DNA of 45,607 nt, from positions 1-45,607 of the forward strand of contig JAGBRC010000022.1 in NCBI GenBank assembly GCA_017632535.1, written 5' to 3'. Origin of the DNA: Aeriscardovia sp. (lineage in GTDB: Bacteria > Actinomycetota > Actinomycetes > Actinomycetales > Bifidobacteriaceae). The position numbers and the translations under genes are program-made. Positions 1 through 7,898 of this stretch are shown here, piece after piece (position 1 is the stretch's first letter; each line of letters begins with the position of its first letter). The notes beneath the pieces are model-generated. The model saw only the letters and a list, made by a program, of their open reading frames with translations. It was not told the origin of the DNA and did no database searches.

Positions 1-143
1 ACAACTATCCCTTCCACCAGGGCCGGGTTGGCCCTCCCGGTGCGGATGGACTGGAAGGCTTCTTTAAGCGAATCCAGGGATTTGCCCATGAGGGCCTTTG
101 GTTCAGTCAAACTGTCGTCCATATTTCTGCTTTCTGTGCCCAT
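1..143 (-). CDS. frr: Ribosome recycling factor, N-terminal part (runs off window start)
   Basis: Only about the first 47 codons are present; the rest lies beyond position 1. The reading MDDSLTEPKALMGKSLDSLK is followed by a segment with IRTGRANPALVEGI, the conserved N-terminal signature of ribosome recycling factor, which with EF-G splits post-termination ribosomes. I chose the ATG at 143 because a GGGGGAG Shine-Dalgarno lies about 10 bases upstream; an in-frame ATG at 122 has only a weak site. It follows pyrH on the same strand after a 54-base gap, the usual rpsB-tsf-pyrH-frr order, so co-transcription with pyrH is likely. Confidence 0.9.
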   Translation of the reverse strand, partial: MGTESRNMDDSLTEPKALMGKSLDSLKEAFQSIRTGRANPALVEGIV

Positions 144-197
144 TACTTGAAGACTCCCCCTAATTCTATATCAGGCTCCCGGCCGGCCGCACCGCTT

Positions 198-923
198 TCA
201 CTCGGCTATCCGGGTCTGGCAGTTTCCCACCAAAGTCCCCAGCTCTTCTCCTAAAAGCACCCTCTCCACCGCATCGGGGGCTTCGAGGCCGAAGACCCTT
301 ATGGGCATGGAGTTATCGCGGGCCAAAGAGAGGGCGGAAGTGTCCATGACGGCTAGGTTGTCTACAAGCGCCCTCTGGTAGGAGAGTGTGGAGAATTTTT
401 TGGCCTCGGGGTCCTTCCTGGGATCCAACGTGTAGACGCCGTCTACACCGTTTTTGCCCATCATCACTTTCCCGCACCCCAACTCCAGGGCCCTCTGGAT
501 GGCCACGGTGTCGGTGGAAAAATAGGGTATTCCGGCTCCTGCGCCCAAAATGACCACCCTCCCCTTTTCCAGATGCCTTATGGCCTTCAGGGGAATGTAA
601 GGCTCAGCCACCTGGGTCATGGTGATGGCGCTTTGCACCCTCACGGTCTGCCCCTCCTGCTCCAAAATGTCGGCGAGGGCGAGGCAGTTCATCACCGTCC
701 CAAGCATCCCAATGTAATCGGCCCGGGATCTGTCGAAACCGGCCTCGGAGAGCTCCTTGCCCCTGAAGAAGTTCCCTCCCCCGGCCACAATCGCCACCTG
801 TACCCCCTGGTCGGAGGCGGCTTTCACCTCTCTGGCCAAGTGGCGCAGCACCCCCACGTCTATACCGATTTTTCCCCCGCCAAGGGACTCTCCCGAGAGC
901 TTCAAAAGCACTCGTTCAGCCAC
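198..923 (-). CDS. pyrH: UMP kinase
   Basis: Phosphorylates UMP to UDP in pyrimidine nucleotide synthesis; cytosolic, a hexamer of the amino-acid-kinase fold in the known family. The protein reads VAERVLLKLSGESLGG at the N-terminus, then GGGNFFRG, a GAGAGIPYFSTDT segment and KNGVDGVYTLDPR, all typical of bacterial PyrH. I place the start at the GTG at 923 (241 residues) because AGGAGG lies 4 bases upstream and the protein then aligns with the usual M(T/A)ERVLLKLSGE start; the frame is open to a TTG at 941, but that lies upstream of the Shine-Dalgarno. An intrinsic terminator separates it from tsf, so expression may depend on read-through or its own promoter. Confidence 0.95.
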   Translation of the reverse strand: MAERVLLKLSGESLGGGKIGIDVGVLRHLAREVKAASDQGVQVAIVAGGGNFFRGKELSEAGFDRSRADYIGMLGTVMNCLALADILEQEGQTVRVQSAITMTQVAEPYIPLKAIRHLEKGRVVILGAGAGIPYFSTDTVAIQRALELGCGKVMMGKNGVDGVYTLDPRKDPEAKKFSTLSYQRALVDNLAVMDTSALSLARDNSMPIRVFGLEAPDAVERVLLGEELGTLVGNCQTRIAE

Positions 924-939
924 ATTTCCTCCTAACTTC

Positions 940-965
940 AAAAAAAGGGGGGACTTTGTCCCCCC
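940..965 (-). terminator. Intrinsic terminator between tsf and pyrH
   Basis: On the minus strand GGGGGGAC and GTCCCCCC form a perfect 8-bp stem around a 3-base loop, followed directly by seven T. It lies between the tsf stop codon and the pyrH ribosome binding site, so it should end or attenuate rpsB-tsf transcripts before pyrH-frr. Confidence 0.85.
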
Positions 966-976
966 GGCCCCGGATT

Positions 977-1852
977 TTACTCCTGGCTATCTTCTTGGCT
1001 CTCCTCTTCGCCCTTGCCCACTTCGATCCTCAGGAAGGAAGTGATCTGGCCACCTGCCTCCTTGGCGAGCTGGCCTATGGTCTTGGAGGGATCCTTGACG
1101 TACTTTTGATCCAAAAGCACGGTTTCTTCATAGAAGGACTTGATCCTGCCCTGCACGATCTTGCCTATGATCCCTTCAGGCTTGCCCTCCTGGCGGGCTT
1201 TGCCTTCCGCGATCCTGCTCTCGCTCTCAACGACGTCCGCCGGGACGTCCTCTTCGCTGAGCCAGAACGGGGACATCGCGGAAACCTGCAGGGCCACGTC
1301 GTGGGCGATTTTGGCTCCGGCCTCATCGGTGGCCACGAGGGCAACTATGGAGGGCGGAAACTCTGCCGACTTCTTGTGGGCGTAGAGGTTGACCTCTTCG
1401 CCCTCTACCCTTCCCACCTGGCCGAGCTTGATGTTCTCCTTGAAGAGGGCCGCGGCCGAGTCGATGATCTCCTTTACAGATTCCTTTTCGCCCTTGGCCT
1501 CGAGAAGCTGCACGCGGTCGCAAGCTTTGGTTTCGACGGCGATGTCCAAAAGCTTCTCGGCGTAGGAGATGAACTGGGGGGTCTTGGCCACAAAATCGGT
1601 CTCGGTGTTGAGCTCGATGGCGTAGCCAACCTGCTTTCCGCTTTCATCTATGATCTTTGCGAGGGCGAGGCCTTCCTGGGCCTTCCTGCCCTCCCTCTTT
1701 CCGGCCGCCTGGACGCCCTTTTCCCTGAGGATTTCCTTGGCCCTGTCCACGTCCCCTTTGGCTTCCTCGAGGGCCTTCTTAACGTCGACCATTCCGGCTC
1801 CGGTGTCGGAGCGGACCTTCTTTATAAGATCCAGCGATATCTTCTTAGCCAT
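977..1852 (-). CDS. tsf: Translation elongation factor Ts
   Basis: Guanine-nucleotide exchange factor that regenerates EF-Tu-GTP. The 291-residue protein opens with MAKKISLDLIKKVRSDTGAG, has the UBA-like N-terminal helices with MVDVKKALEEAKGD, and the conserved TDFVAKTPQF core motif that contacts EF-Tu. Length is normal for the family. The ATG at 1852 lies 6 bases behind the rpsB stop, so rpsB and tsf are co-transcribed; the site TAGG upstream is weak, suggesting partial translational coupling. A strong terminator follows the gene. Confidence 0.97.
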   Translation of the reverse strand: MAKKISLDLIKKVRSDTGAGMVDVKKALEEAKGDVDRAKEILREKGVQAAGKREGRKAQEGLALAKIIDESGKQVGYAIELNTETDFVAKTPQFISYAEKLLDIAVETKACDRVQLLEAKGEKESVKEIIDSAAALFKENIKLGQVGRVEGEEVNLYAHKKSAEFPPSIVALVATDEAGAKIAHDVALQVSAMSPFWLSEEDVPADVVESESRIAEGKARQEGKPEGIIGKIVQGRIKSFYEETVLLDQKYVKDPSKTIGQLAKEAGGQITSFLRIEVGKGEEESQEDSQE

Positions 1853-1858
1853 ATGAAC

Positions 1859-2638
1859 CTACTTAGTTTCTTGTCCCTGCAGGAGGTCAGTCTCCCATTC
1901 CGCAAGGGGCTGGGAGGCATCCTTTTCTGCGCCCTTGGCGCGGCCGGTCTGCAGCAGTCCTTCGGCCACTGCGTCGGCCATGAGGGTGGTCAGGAGCGTG
2001 ATGCTGCTTATAGAGTCGTCGTTGGCGGGAATGGGATAGTCAATCTTGTCGGGATCGGAGTTGGTGTCGGCGAGGGCTACGACGGGGATGTGGAGCTTTC
2101 TGGCCTCATCGACCGCCAGGGCCTCCTTGTTGGTATCGACTACGAACAGGGCCTGCGGGAGGCGGTTCATATCCCTTATGCCGCCCAATTCCTTTACGAG
2201 CTTGTTTTTCTCCCTCTCCAAAAGCAAGAGTTCTTTTTTGGTGAGCCCTGAGGCGCGCAGCTCTTCAAAATCCATGTCCTCGAGCTCCTTCATGCGCGAC
2301 ACTCTCTTGCTCACGGTCTGGAAGTTGGTGAGCATGCCTCCCAGCCAGCGGTCGGAAACATAGGGCATGCCAACCCTGGAGGCCTGCTTTTCTATCACGG
2401 GGGCGGACTGCTTCTTTGTGCCCACAAAGAGTACGACGCCGCCCTTGGAGGCCAGCTTCTTCAAGAACGCGTAGGCCAGGTTGATCCCGTCTATGGTCTT
2501 GAAGAGATTGATGATGTTTATTCCGCCCTCCTGCATGAGGATGTACGGCTTCATCTTGGGGTTCCACCGGGATGTCTGGTGGCCAAACTGCACGCCCGCC
2601 TCCAAGAGCTGGGTGGCAGTAACTTTTACCTCTGCCAT
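1859..2638 (-). CDS. rpsB: 30S ribosomal protein S2
   Basis: Ribosomal small-subunit protein that recruits S1-type contacts and completes the back of the 30S body. The 259-residue sequence has the S2 signatures [20 protein letters not shown] at the start, [29 protein letters not shown] and a central [12 protein letters not shown]. The start ATG at 2638 sits 5 bases after an AGGAGG. A C-terminal tail of about 30 residues after the S2 core is rich in A, K, E and Q, common in actinobacteria. It heads the rpsB-tsf operon; the 141-base gap to def upstream holds a probable weak terminator and presumably the promoter. Confidence 0.97.
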   Translation of the reverse strand: MAEVKVTATQLLEAGVQFGHQTSRWNPKMKPYILMQEGGINIINLFKTIDGINLAYAFLKKLASKGGVVLFVGTKKQSAPVIEKQASRVGMPYVSDRWLGGMLTNFQTVSKRVSRMKELEDMDFEELRASGLTKKELLLLEREKNKLVKELGGIRDMNRLPQALFVVDTNKEALAVDEARKLHIPVVALADTNSDPDKIDYPIPANDDSISSITLLTTLMADAVAEGLLQTGRAKGAEKDASQPLAEWETDLLQGQETK

Positions 2639-2721
2639 GAGGTCCTCCTAATTCTGTCGGTTTAATCCATGGCATCTAAGCGCGGGAAGCCCGACCGACA
2701 AAGATTGCCGCCTGCCATGGA

Positions 2722-2757
2722 GAAAAAATCTTTTCCCGCCCGCGGCAAGGGGGGAAG
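2722..2757 (-). terminator. Possible weak terminator between def and rpsB
   Basis: On the minus strand TTCCC pairs with GGGAA, with an inner GCC/GGC pairing, followed by AAGA and six T. The stem is short and has an internal loop, so it is only a candidate for ending def transcripts before rpsB. The rest of the 2639-2779 gap presumably carries the rpsB promoter; TTGTCG and TAGATG 17 bases apart are possible but poor elements. Confidence 0.4.
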
Positions 2758-2779
2758 TCCAATAAGATTCTACCAAGCT

Positions 2780-3259
2780 CTAGATATTTCTTATGGCCGC
2801 CTGGGCCTTGGCGCGCTCTTTGCCCTGAAGCCTATCGGTGAAAAGGTGGCCGTCGAGGTGGTCGCACTCGTGCTGGATCATTCTGGCCATAAGCCCTTTG
2901 CCTTCAACTACGACTTTTTTGCCGTCGAGGTCTATTCCTTCCGCCCTTGCAAAAGAGCTCCTCTGCAGGGAGAACCAGAGCCCCGGAAGGGAGAGGCAGC
3001 CTTCCTCTCCGTCCTGCTGGCCCGACTTGTAGGTGAGGCGGGGGTTGATGATGTATCCCAGCTTTCCCCCCACGTTGTAGGTGAAGATGCGCAAAAGCAC
3101 CCCTACCTGGTTCGCGCTCAGCCCGGCCCTTCCGGGGTCGTCTACGGTCTCCAGCATATCTTTGACTAGATCCCTCACGCTCTCGTCTATCTTCTCCACT
3201 TCCTCGCACTTGGTGCGAAGGATGGGATCAGGGACGGTGTTGATAGTCAGCAAAGCCAA
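2780..3259 (-). CDS. def: Peptide deformylase
   Basis: Metalloenzyme that removes the N-formyl group from nascent proteins. All three family motifs are visible in the 159 residues: GLSANQVG (motif 1), [10 protein letters not shown] (motif 2, the cysteine is a metal ligand) and HECDHLDG (motif 3, HExxH with two histidine ligands and the catalytic glutamate). The protein ends shortly after the last motif, so it is on the short side for the family but complete. The start is a TTG at 3259 with AAGGAGG 5 bases upstream; an in-frame TTG two codons later is possible. It is transcribed away from the tRNA-Asn gene and towards rpsB. Confidence 0.95.
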   Translation of the reverse strand: MALLTINTVPDPILRTKCEEVEKIDESVRDLVKDMLETVDDPGRAGLSANQVGVLLRIFTYNVGGKLGYIINPRLTYKSGQQDGEEGCLSLPGLWFSLQRSSFARAEGIDLDGKKVVVEGKGLMARMIQHECDHLDGHLFTDRLQGKERAKAQAAIRNI

Positions 3260-3304
3260 AATTTCCTCCTTGCCTTCCGGAATGCAAATGCCGAATCCTT
3301 CTGA

Positions 3305-3332
3305 TTGTCAAAAGGGAAAAACCAGGTACAAT
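3305..3332 (+). promoter_or_regulatory. Promoter of tRNA-Asn
   Basis: TTGTCA at 3305-3310 and TACAAT at 3327-3332 are 16 bases apart and each differ by one base from the sigma-70/SigA consensus. The mature tRNA begins 11 bases after the -10 element, consistent with a short 5' leader. Confidence 0.75.
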
Positions 3333-3343
3333 AGTACATGTAT

Positions 3344-3416
3344 TCCCGCGTAGCTCAGTTGGCAGAGCGTTCGACTGTTAATCGAAAAGTCGCCGGTTCA
3401 AGTCCAGCCGCGGGAG
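3344..3416 (+). tRNA. tRNA-Asn (anticodon GUU)
   Basis: Full cloverleaf: acceptor TCCCGCG pairs with CGCGGGA, D-arm TAGCTCAGTTGGCAGAG, anticodon arm TCGACTGTTAATCGA with anticodon GTT, and T-arm GCCGGTTCAAGTCCAGC. Discriminator base is G; CCA is not encoded. It is a lone tRNA gene with its own promoter and terminator. Confidence 0.96.
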
Positions 3417-3422
3417 CGAGAT

Positions 3423-3445
3423 CCGCGCCGAGGCGCGGTTTTTTT
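3423..3445 (+). terminator. Intrinsic terminator of tRNA-Asn
   Basis: CCGCGC and GCGCGG form a 6-bp GC stem with a CGAG loop, followed by seven T, starting 7 bases after the tRNA. The opposing lipoprotein gene ends just beyond it. Confidence 0.85.
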
Positions 3446-3448
3446 GTT

Positions 3449-4765
3449 TTACAGACCCGCCTGGGTCGGAGAGACCAGGCCCGGCTCTATCAGAAGCCGT
3501 TTGAAGTTGTTCTCGTCTACCGCCACAGCCGCCACGGCCTGTGGGGAAGGCCTCTCTCCGGATTCTTCCTTCATGCAGGAGGCGGCCACAGTAGAGGCGA
3601 AAGCGGACCTGTCTACCAGGCCGGTGGACCACTCCCTGGCGTTTACAACATCCGAAAGTGAAGAAGAGAGGGCTCCAAAGCCTATCAAAATGGGCCAGCT
3701 TTGAGCCTTCCTCTCTTTTACCAAAGCCTCTGCCACCTCTTCTTTTGCCTTTTCTCCCATATTCTCGGCCGGAGCCGGAGGCTCCTCTTTTGCCACGCTC
3801 TCTTGGGAGTTTGACTGTGACAGGGAAGTGTCGGCGTCCGCCACGGTGCCCTGGTAGCCCAGATCCTTTAAAACCCCTCCTACCTGGGAGGCTACAAAAT
3901 CGTTTGAAGCCAAAATGGCGCCAATATTTGGCAAAAGCGACTTGCTGGGAGGGGTTTTTAAAGGGGAGAGGGCGGTGTTTTCCTTTGTTTGAGCCTCAGA
4001 AACTACCTTTTTGAACCCTTCCTCCACCGAAGCCTTGCTCGAGGCGTCTATCAAAAGATCCTGCCAGTTTTGGCCGTTCCAGGCGGGATCTGAGATGAGG
4101 TTCTTTGCAAAGTAGGGCGAAAGCTTGGACCACATGCCCTCAAAAAGCTCGTGGCCGTCTTGAAGGCTGGAAGCAGAAGAGGGGTCATAGGGGATAAGGA
4201 GGAGGATCGGAAAGGGGGTCACGGAGGTGAGCCTGTAATTTTTGATCTTTTCCAAAAGGGAAGAGGCTTCGAGTTGCCCTACATCGTACATCGAGGGCAG
4301 CGGGACCGATACGGCCGCTCCGGGCAGAGTTGTGACAAAGTCCGCTCGAGTGGAAGAGAGGGCTTTGGAAAGGGAGGCGTCCGCCTCAGGGGAGAGAAGG
4401 TTTCCAAACTCCTGCCTTACCGTCCCGGCCTTTTCGGCTGGAAGGGCCACGACTATATCGCCTTTCTTGGCCTTGCCTAAAGCCTCAAGCTCCGTCTGAG
4501 AATCTACCGCCTGCAGTCTGAGGCTCTGCTCGGGAAGGCCGTCTTTTCCAAGGGCATCTTCGATTGCTTTTCCGATATTTTGCCAGCTGTCCAATGGGGA
4601 AAACTGGTTCTGCCAAGAAGGGATGAGGATGGATACGGGCTTGTCAGGCTTTATAGAATGCGCAGAAAGAGGCTTTACGAGCTTCGCCTGGCCGCACCCT
4701 GCAAGCGCGAGCAGGCAGGACGCGGTCAGGACAAGGCCGCCCTTCTTCAGCCATCCGTGAGCCAT
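3449..4765 (-). CDS. Putative lipoprotein, substrate-binding-protein-like
   Basis: Exported lipoprotein of 438 residues. The N-terminus has KK, a hydrophobic stretch and the lipobox LALAGC, so Cys24 is the likely lipidated residue. The rest is soluble. A segment near residues 280-310 (IGAILASNDFVASQVGGVL, then DLGYQGTVADAD) resembles the region of periplasmic sugar-binding proteins in which a cofactor domain names 'active' repeats, so a type I periplasmic-binding fold is likely; the ligand is unknown. No permease or ATPase gene lies next to it, so a sensory or orphan role is also possible. A charged insert rich in P, A, E and K follows around residues 320-350. It is divergent from the acyl-CoA ligase gene, across a region with a 15-bp palindrome. 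The Shine-Dalgarno is poor. Confidence 0.65.
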   Translation of the reverse strand: MAHGWLKKGGLVLTASCLLALAGCGQAKLVKPLSAHSIKPDKPVSILIPSWQNQFSPLDSWQNIGKAIEDALGKDGLPEQSLRLQAVDSQTELEALGKAKKGDIVVALPAEKAGTVRQEFGNLLSPEADASLSKALSSTRADFVTTLPGAAVSVPLPSMYDVGQLEASSLLEKIKNYRLTSVTPFPILLLIPYDPSSASSLQDGHELFEGMWSKLSPYFAKNLISDPAWNGQNWQDLLIDASSKASVEEGFKKVVSEAQTKENTALSPLKTPPSKSLLPNIGAILASNDFVASQVGGVLKDLGYQGTVADADTSLSQSNSQESVAKEEPPAPAENMGEKAKEEVAEALVKERKAQSWPILIGFGALSSSLSDVVNAREWSTGLVDRSAFASTVAASCMKEESGERPSPQAVAAVAVDENNFKRLLIEPGLVSPTQAGL

Positions 4766-4811
4766 TGTATAAAAAGCTTTCCTCGAGAAACGTTATTTGA
4801 GCTCTGCAGGG

Positions 4812-4826
4812 TCTAATATTATTAGA
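4812..4826. promoter_or_regulatory. 15-bp perfect palindrome in a divergent promoter region
   Basis: TCTAATA-T-TATTAGA is a perfect inverted repeat with 7-base arms and a 1-base centre. It lies midway between the lipoprotein start (4765, minus) and the acyl-CoA ligase start (4870, plus). The placement fits an operator, but the sequence is AT-rich and overlaps possible -10 elements (TAATAT, TATTAT). Confidence 0.4.
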
Positions 4827-4869
4827 AATCAAATGCTACTTCATCTTATCGGCTTTGTCGGGAGGTTTA

Positions 4870-6675
4870 ATGAAAAAAGAGAGCGCCTCACCTCTGGTAT
4901 ACGACGCGTCTCCGGAAGACAATCTGTTTTCCATCCTGCAAAAGCGTGCGGAGGCGTCGCCTGACGGGGATTTTATAAAGTACAAAGACGGCGGCGGGAA
5001 GTGGCAGTCCTTCTCAGCCGGGGAATTTTTAGATCTTGCAAAGCTTTTAGCCAAAGGCCTCATGGCCCAGGGGTTCAAGAAAGGGGACAAACTCGCAATC
5101 CTCTCTTCTACCCGGTGGGAGTGGACGGCCTTCGATTTTGCAGCCCTGAGCATCGGGGTGGTGGTCGTCCCCATCTACCAGACCGATTCCCCCCACCAGA
5201 TCAGAACTATTTTGGAGGGCACGGGCGCCAAAATTGCAATAGCTGAAAACGGGGGTCAAAAAGAGAAGCTGGAAGAGGCGCAAAAGGAAGGGGCCTCCTT
5301 GGATTCTGTCTGGCTCCTCGACGAGGGGGCGGTGGCAACTTTTTGCGAATTCGGCAAAGCCGTGGGCGAGGAGGCCTGGCAGCGAGCGGCTTTGAAGGTG
5401 AAGGCAGAAGACCTGGCCACGGTCGTATATACTTCCGGTTCCACCGGGATTCCCAAAGGGGCTGAGCTCACCCATGGGATGCTGTGCTGCAATGCCTACA
5501 GCATCTGCATGACAGTTCCCCAAATCTGCTACCAGCAGGGAGGATGCTACCTCTGCTTTCTCCCCATGGCCCATATTTTTGCCAGAGCGATGCAGTTTGC
5601 CGTCACGGCCTGCACCATGACCCTCGCGCTCGAGGGGGACACCAAGACCCTTCTGGAAGATTTCAGGAAGGTCAACCCTACTCTGATTTTGGGGGTGCCC
5701 AGGGTCTTTGAAAAAATTTATAACGCCGCTACCCAGAAGGCGGCCGGAAGGATGTCGGGGGCCACTTTCAAAAAGGCGGTCTTAGCCGCAAGGGAGTGGT
5801 CAAAGCGCCAACAGGAAAAGAGTCCTATGCCGACGATGGTGGAATACAAAAAGAGGTTTTATTCCAAAATCGTGTACAAAAAGATTTTGAGGGCAATGGG
5901 ATCTAGGGCGAGTTTTGCCGTGACGGGGGGAGCCCCGATAGATAAGGGCCTCGCCTCCTTTTACAACGGCATGGGCCTCCCCCTCTTAGAGGGGTATGGC
6001 TTGACTGAGACCTGCCCGTGCACTTTGAACCCTGTGGAAGGCTACAAAGTGGGAAGCGTTGGAAAGCCCGTAGCTTCATGCCGGGTCGCCATAAGCGATG
6101 AGGGGGAGATCCTCGTAAAAGGCCCCACGGTCTTTAGAGGGTACTTAAAAGAGCCGGATCTTACCAGGGAGGTCCTGGACGAAGACGGTTGGTTCCACAC
6201 AGGGGACTTGGGCGAAATCGACGAAGACGGATTTTTGTACGTAACGGGGAGGATAAAGGATCTGATAATAACGGCTGGAGGAAAAAATGTGTCCCCAGCG
6301 GTCCTTGAAAGCGCTCTGAAGACCTGCCCCCTAGTGGAAGAGTGCGCCGTCATAGGAGACAGGCGCCCCTTCGTCTCGGCGCTTATAACCCTGGACTTGA
6401 GGGCCGTAAACGAGTTTTTGGAAAGCCTCCGGCTTTCTCGGGCGGCAGACTTAAAAGAGGCTTCGCAAAACCCCCTCGTCTACAACCGCATTTTGAGGGC
6501 TGTAGACGAGGCCAATTCGAAAGTGTCGAGGGCGGAATCTATCAGAAAATTTGTGATTTTAGATTCCCAATTTACCGTAGAAAACGGACTTTTGACCCCG
6601 TCTTTGAAAATCCGCAGGGACGCTATAACCAAGAGGTTCAAAGACGAAATAGAAAAGAAGATCTACTCCAAGTAG
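4870..6675 (+). CDS. Long-chain fatty acid--CoA ligase / AMP-forming synthetase
   Basis: Activates a fatty acid with ATP to acyl-AMP and then acyl-CoA. The 601-residue protein carries the adenylate-forming signature VVYTSGSTGIPKGAELTHG (about residue 185), the acyl-binding FLPMAHIFAR region, the A5 motif YGLTETCP, the A7 motif WFHTGDLGEIDEDGFLYVTG and the A8 hinge GRIKDLIITAGGKNVSP. Length and architecture match FadD15-type actinobacterial ligases. The ATG at 4870 is preceded by GGGAGG 4 bases upstream; the frame stays open to a TTG at 4855 that lies before that site. Its stop codon lies one base from the stop of clpP2 on the other strand. Substrate chain length cannot be read from sequence. 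Confidence 0.92.
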   Translation: MKKESASPLVYDASPEDNLFSILQKRAEASPDGDFIKYKDGGGKWQSFSAGEFLDLAKLLAKGLMAQGFKKGDKLAILSSTRWEWTAFDFAALSIGVVVVPIYQTDSPHQIRTILEGTGAKIAIAENGGQKEKLEEAQKEGASLDSVWLLDEGAVATFCEFGKAVGEEAWQRAALKVKAEDLATVVYTSGSTGIPKGAELTHGMLCCNAYSICMTVPQICYQQGGCYLCFLPMAHIFARAMQFAVTACTMTLALEGDTKTLLEDFRKVNPTLILGVPRVFEKIYNAATQKAAGRMSGATFKKAVLAAREWSKRQQEKSPMPTMVEYKKRFYSKIVYKKILRAMGSRASFAVTGGAPIDKGLASFYNGMGLPLLEGYGLTETCPCTLNPVEGYKVGSVGKPVASCRVAISDEGEILVKGPTVFRGYLKEPDLTREVLDEDGWFHTGDLGEIDEDGFLYVTGRIKDLIITAGGKNVSPAVLESALKTCPLVEECAVIGDRRPFVSALITLDLRAVNEFLESLRLSRAADLKEASQNPLVYNRILRAVDEANSKVSRAESIRKFVILDSQFTVENGLLTPSLKIRRDAITKRFKDEIEKKIYSK

Positions 6676-6676
6676 G

Positions 6677-7300
6677 CTACTTGCGCCTCTCGAGGATCTC
6701 GTCTACGATGCCATACTCCTTAGCCTGCTGGGCGGTGAGGATGGTGTCCAGCTCTATGTCCCTGCCTATCTTCTCTTCGCTCTGCCCGGTGTGCTTGGCC
6801 AGGGTGGATTCTAGCCACTTGCGCATCCTGAGCATCTCCTTGGCCTGAATTTCTATTTCGCTGGCCTTCCCGAAGCTCTCGCCCATCGCCGGCTGGTGTA
6901 TGAGGACCCTGGCGTTGGGAAGGATCAGGCGCTTTCCTTTGGCGCCTGCCGCAAGGATTACGGAGGCGGCGCTGGTGGCCTGCCCCAGGCATACAGTCGA
7001 CACGTCGGGCTTGACGTACTGCATGGTGTCGTAAATCGCAGTCATGGCGGTCATAGACCCCCCGGGGGAGTTGATGTAGATGGTGATGTCCCGATCGGGA
7101 TCTTGACTCTCGAGGACCAAAAGCTGGGCCATAATGTCGTCTGCGCTGGCATCATCCACCTGCACGCCCATGAAAATAATTCTCTCTTCAAAGAGCCTAG
7201 AGTAGGGATCCGCCCTCTTTACCCCGTAAGGGGTCCTCTCCTCAAATTCGGGGAGGATGTAGCGATCCTGGAAGCTGCCAAATCCTGTTAGATTTCCCAT
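6677..7300 (-). CDS. clpP2: ATP-dependent Clp protease proteolytic subunit ClpP2
   Basis: Serine peptidase subunit of the ClpP barrel. In the 207 residues the nucleophile region reads GQATSAASVILAAG and the histidine region LIHQPAMGE, with GGSMTAMTAIYDTM forming the strand before it. It begins 2 bases after the clpP1 stop, with AAGGA 5 bases before the ATG, so the two subunits are made from one transcript. In actinobacteria ClpP1 and ClpP2 form a mixed tetradecamer. No clpX follows inside the window, because the convergent acyl-CoA ligase gene ends directly beyond. Confidence 0.95.
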   Translation of the reverse strand: MGNLTGFGSFQDRYILPEFEERTPYGVKRADPYSRLFEERIIFMGVQVDDASADDIMAQLLVLESQDPDRDITIYINSPGGSMTAMTAIYDTMQYVKPDVSTVCLGQATSAASVILAAGAKGKRLILPNARVLIHQPAMGESFGKASEIEIQAKEMLRMRKWLESTLAKHTGQSEEKIGRDIELDTILTAQQAKEYGIVDEILERRK

Positions 7301-7302
7301 AG

Positions 7303-7890
7303 CTATCCTTCTAGGTTGTCGGGGGAGGAGATTACGTGGTCTACAAACCCGTACTCGAGGGCCTGCTGGGCGGTAAACCAGTGGTCGTAGGCGTTGTCCT
7401 CATAGATTTGCTCCACGCTCTTTCCCGTCTGCTTTGCCGTAATTTCAGACAGCGTCCTCTTCATATCCATGATTAGCTCGGCGTTTATGCGCACGTCCGT
7501 CTCAGTTCCTCCGATTCCTCCCGCAGGCTGGTGCATGAGAACCCTGGCGTGGGAGGTTATGTACCTTTTCCCCTTGGCTCCGCTGGAAAGCAGGAATTGC
7601 CCCATGGAGGCCGCCATCCCGACCGCCACCGTGGCCACGTCGGGCGCTACAAGCTGCATGGTGTCATATATGGCCATGCCGGCCGTTATAGACCCCCCGG
7701 GGGAGTTGATGTAGAGCCATATGTCCTGCTTGGGGTTCTGGTGGGCGAGCATCAGCATCTCCGCGCAGATGACGTTGGCATTTTCGTCTTTGACTTCCCC
7801 TGCCAGCCAGATAATCCTATTTTTGAGAAGCTGGCGGTAGATGGGGTGCATCCCGGGAAGGGCCTCCTCATCGGATTCGTTTTGTGTCAA
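7303..7890 (-). CDS. clpP1: ATP-dependent Clp protease proteolytic subunit ClpP1
   Basis: First of two tandem ClpP subunits, 195 residues. Catalytic serine lies in [15 protein letters not shown], the histidine in VLMHQPAGG, and the aspartate probably in the following helix-turn region (DRD-like position is replaced by [11 protein letters not shown]). The start is a TTG at 7890 with AGGAGA 4 bases upstream, 8 bases after the trigger factor stop. Position next to tig and before the second copy identifies it as clpP1 in the actinobacterial order tig-clpP1-clpP2. Confidence 0.95.
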   Translation of the reverse strand: MTQNESDEEALPGMHPIYRQLLKNRIIWLAGEVKDENANVICAEMLMLAHQNPKQDIWLYINSPGGSITAGMAIYDTMQLVAPDVATVAVGMAASMGQFLLSSGAKGKRYITSHARVLMHQPAGGIGGTETDVRINAELIMDMKRTLSEITAKQTGKSVEQIYEDNAYDHWFTAQQALEYGFVDHVISSPDNLEG

Positions 7891-7898
7891 ATTGTCTC

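Noticed and set aside
1001..2000. High density of GATC sites (11 counted by hand in 1001-2000)
   Set aside because: Only 2 occur in 1-1000, so the excess is uneven and probably follows from Asp and Ile codons; a genome-wide count against a Markov model would be needed.
956..2251. 431-codon open frame on plus across tsf and rpsB
   Set aside because: Antisense shadow of two ribosomal/translation genes with clear motifs and Shine-Dalgarno sites.
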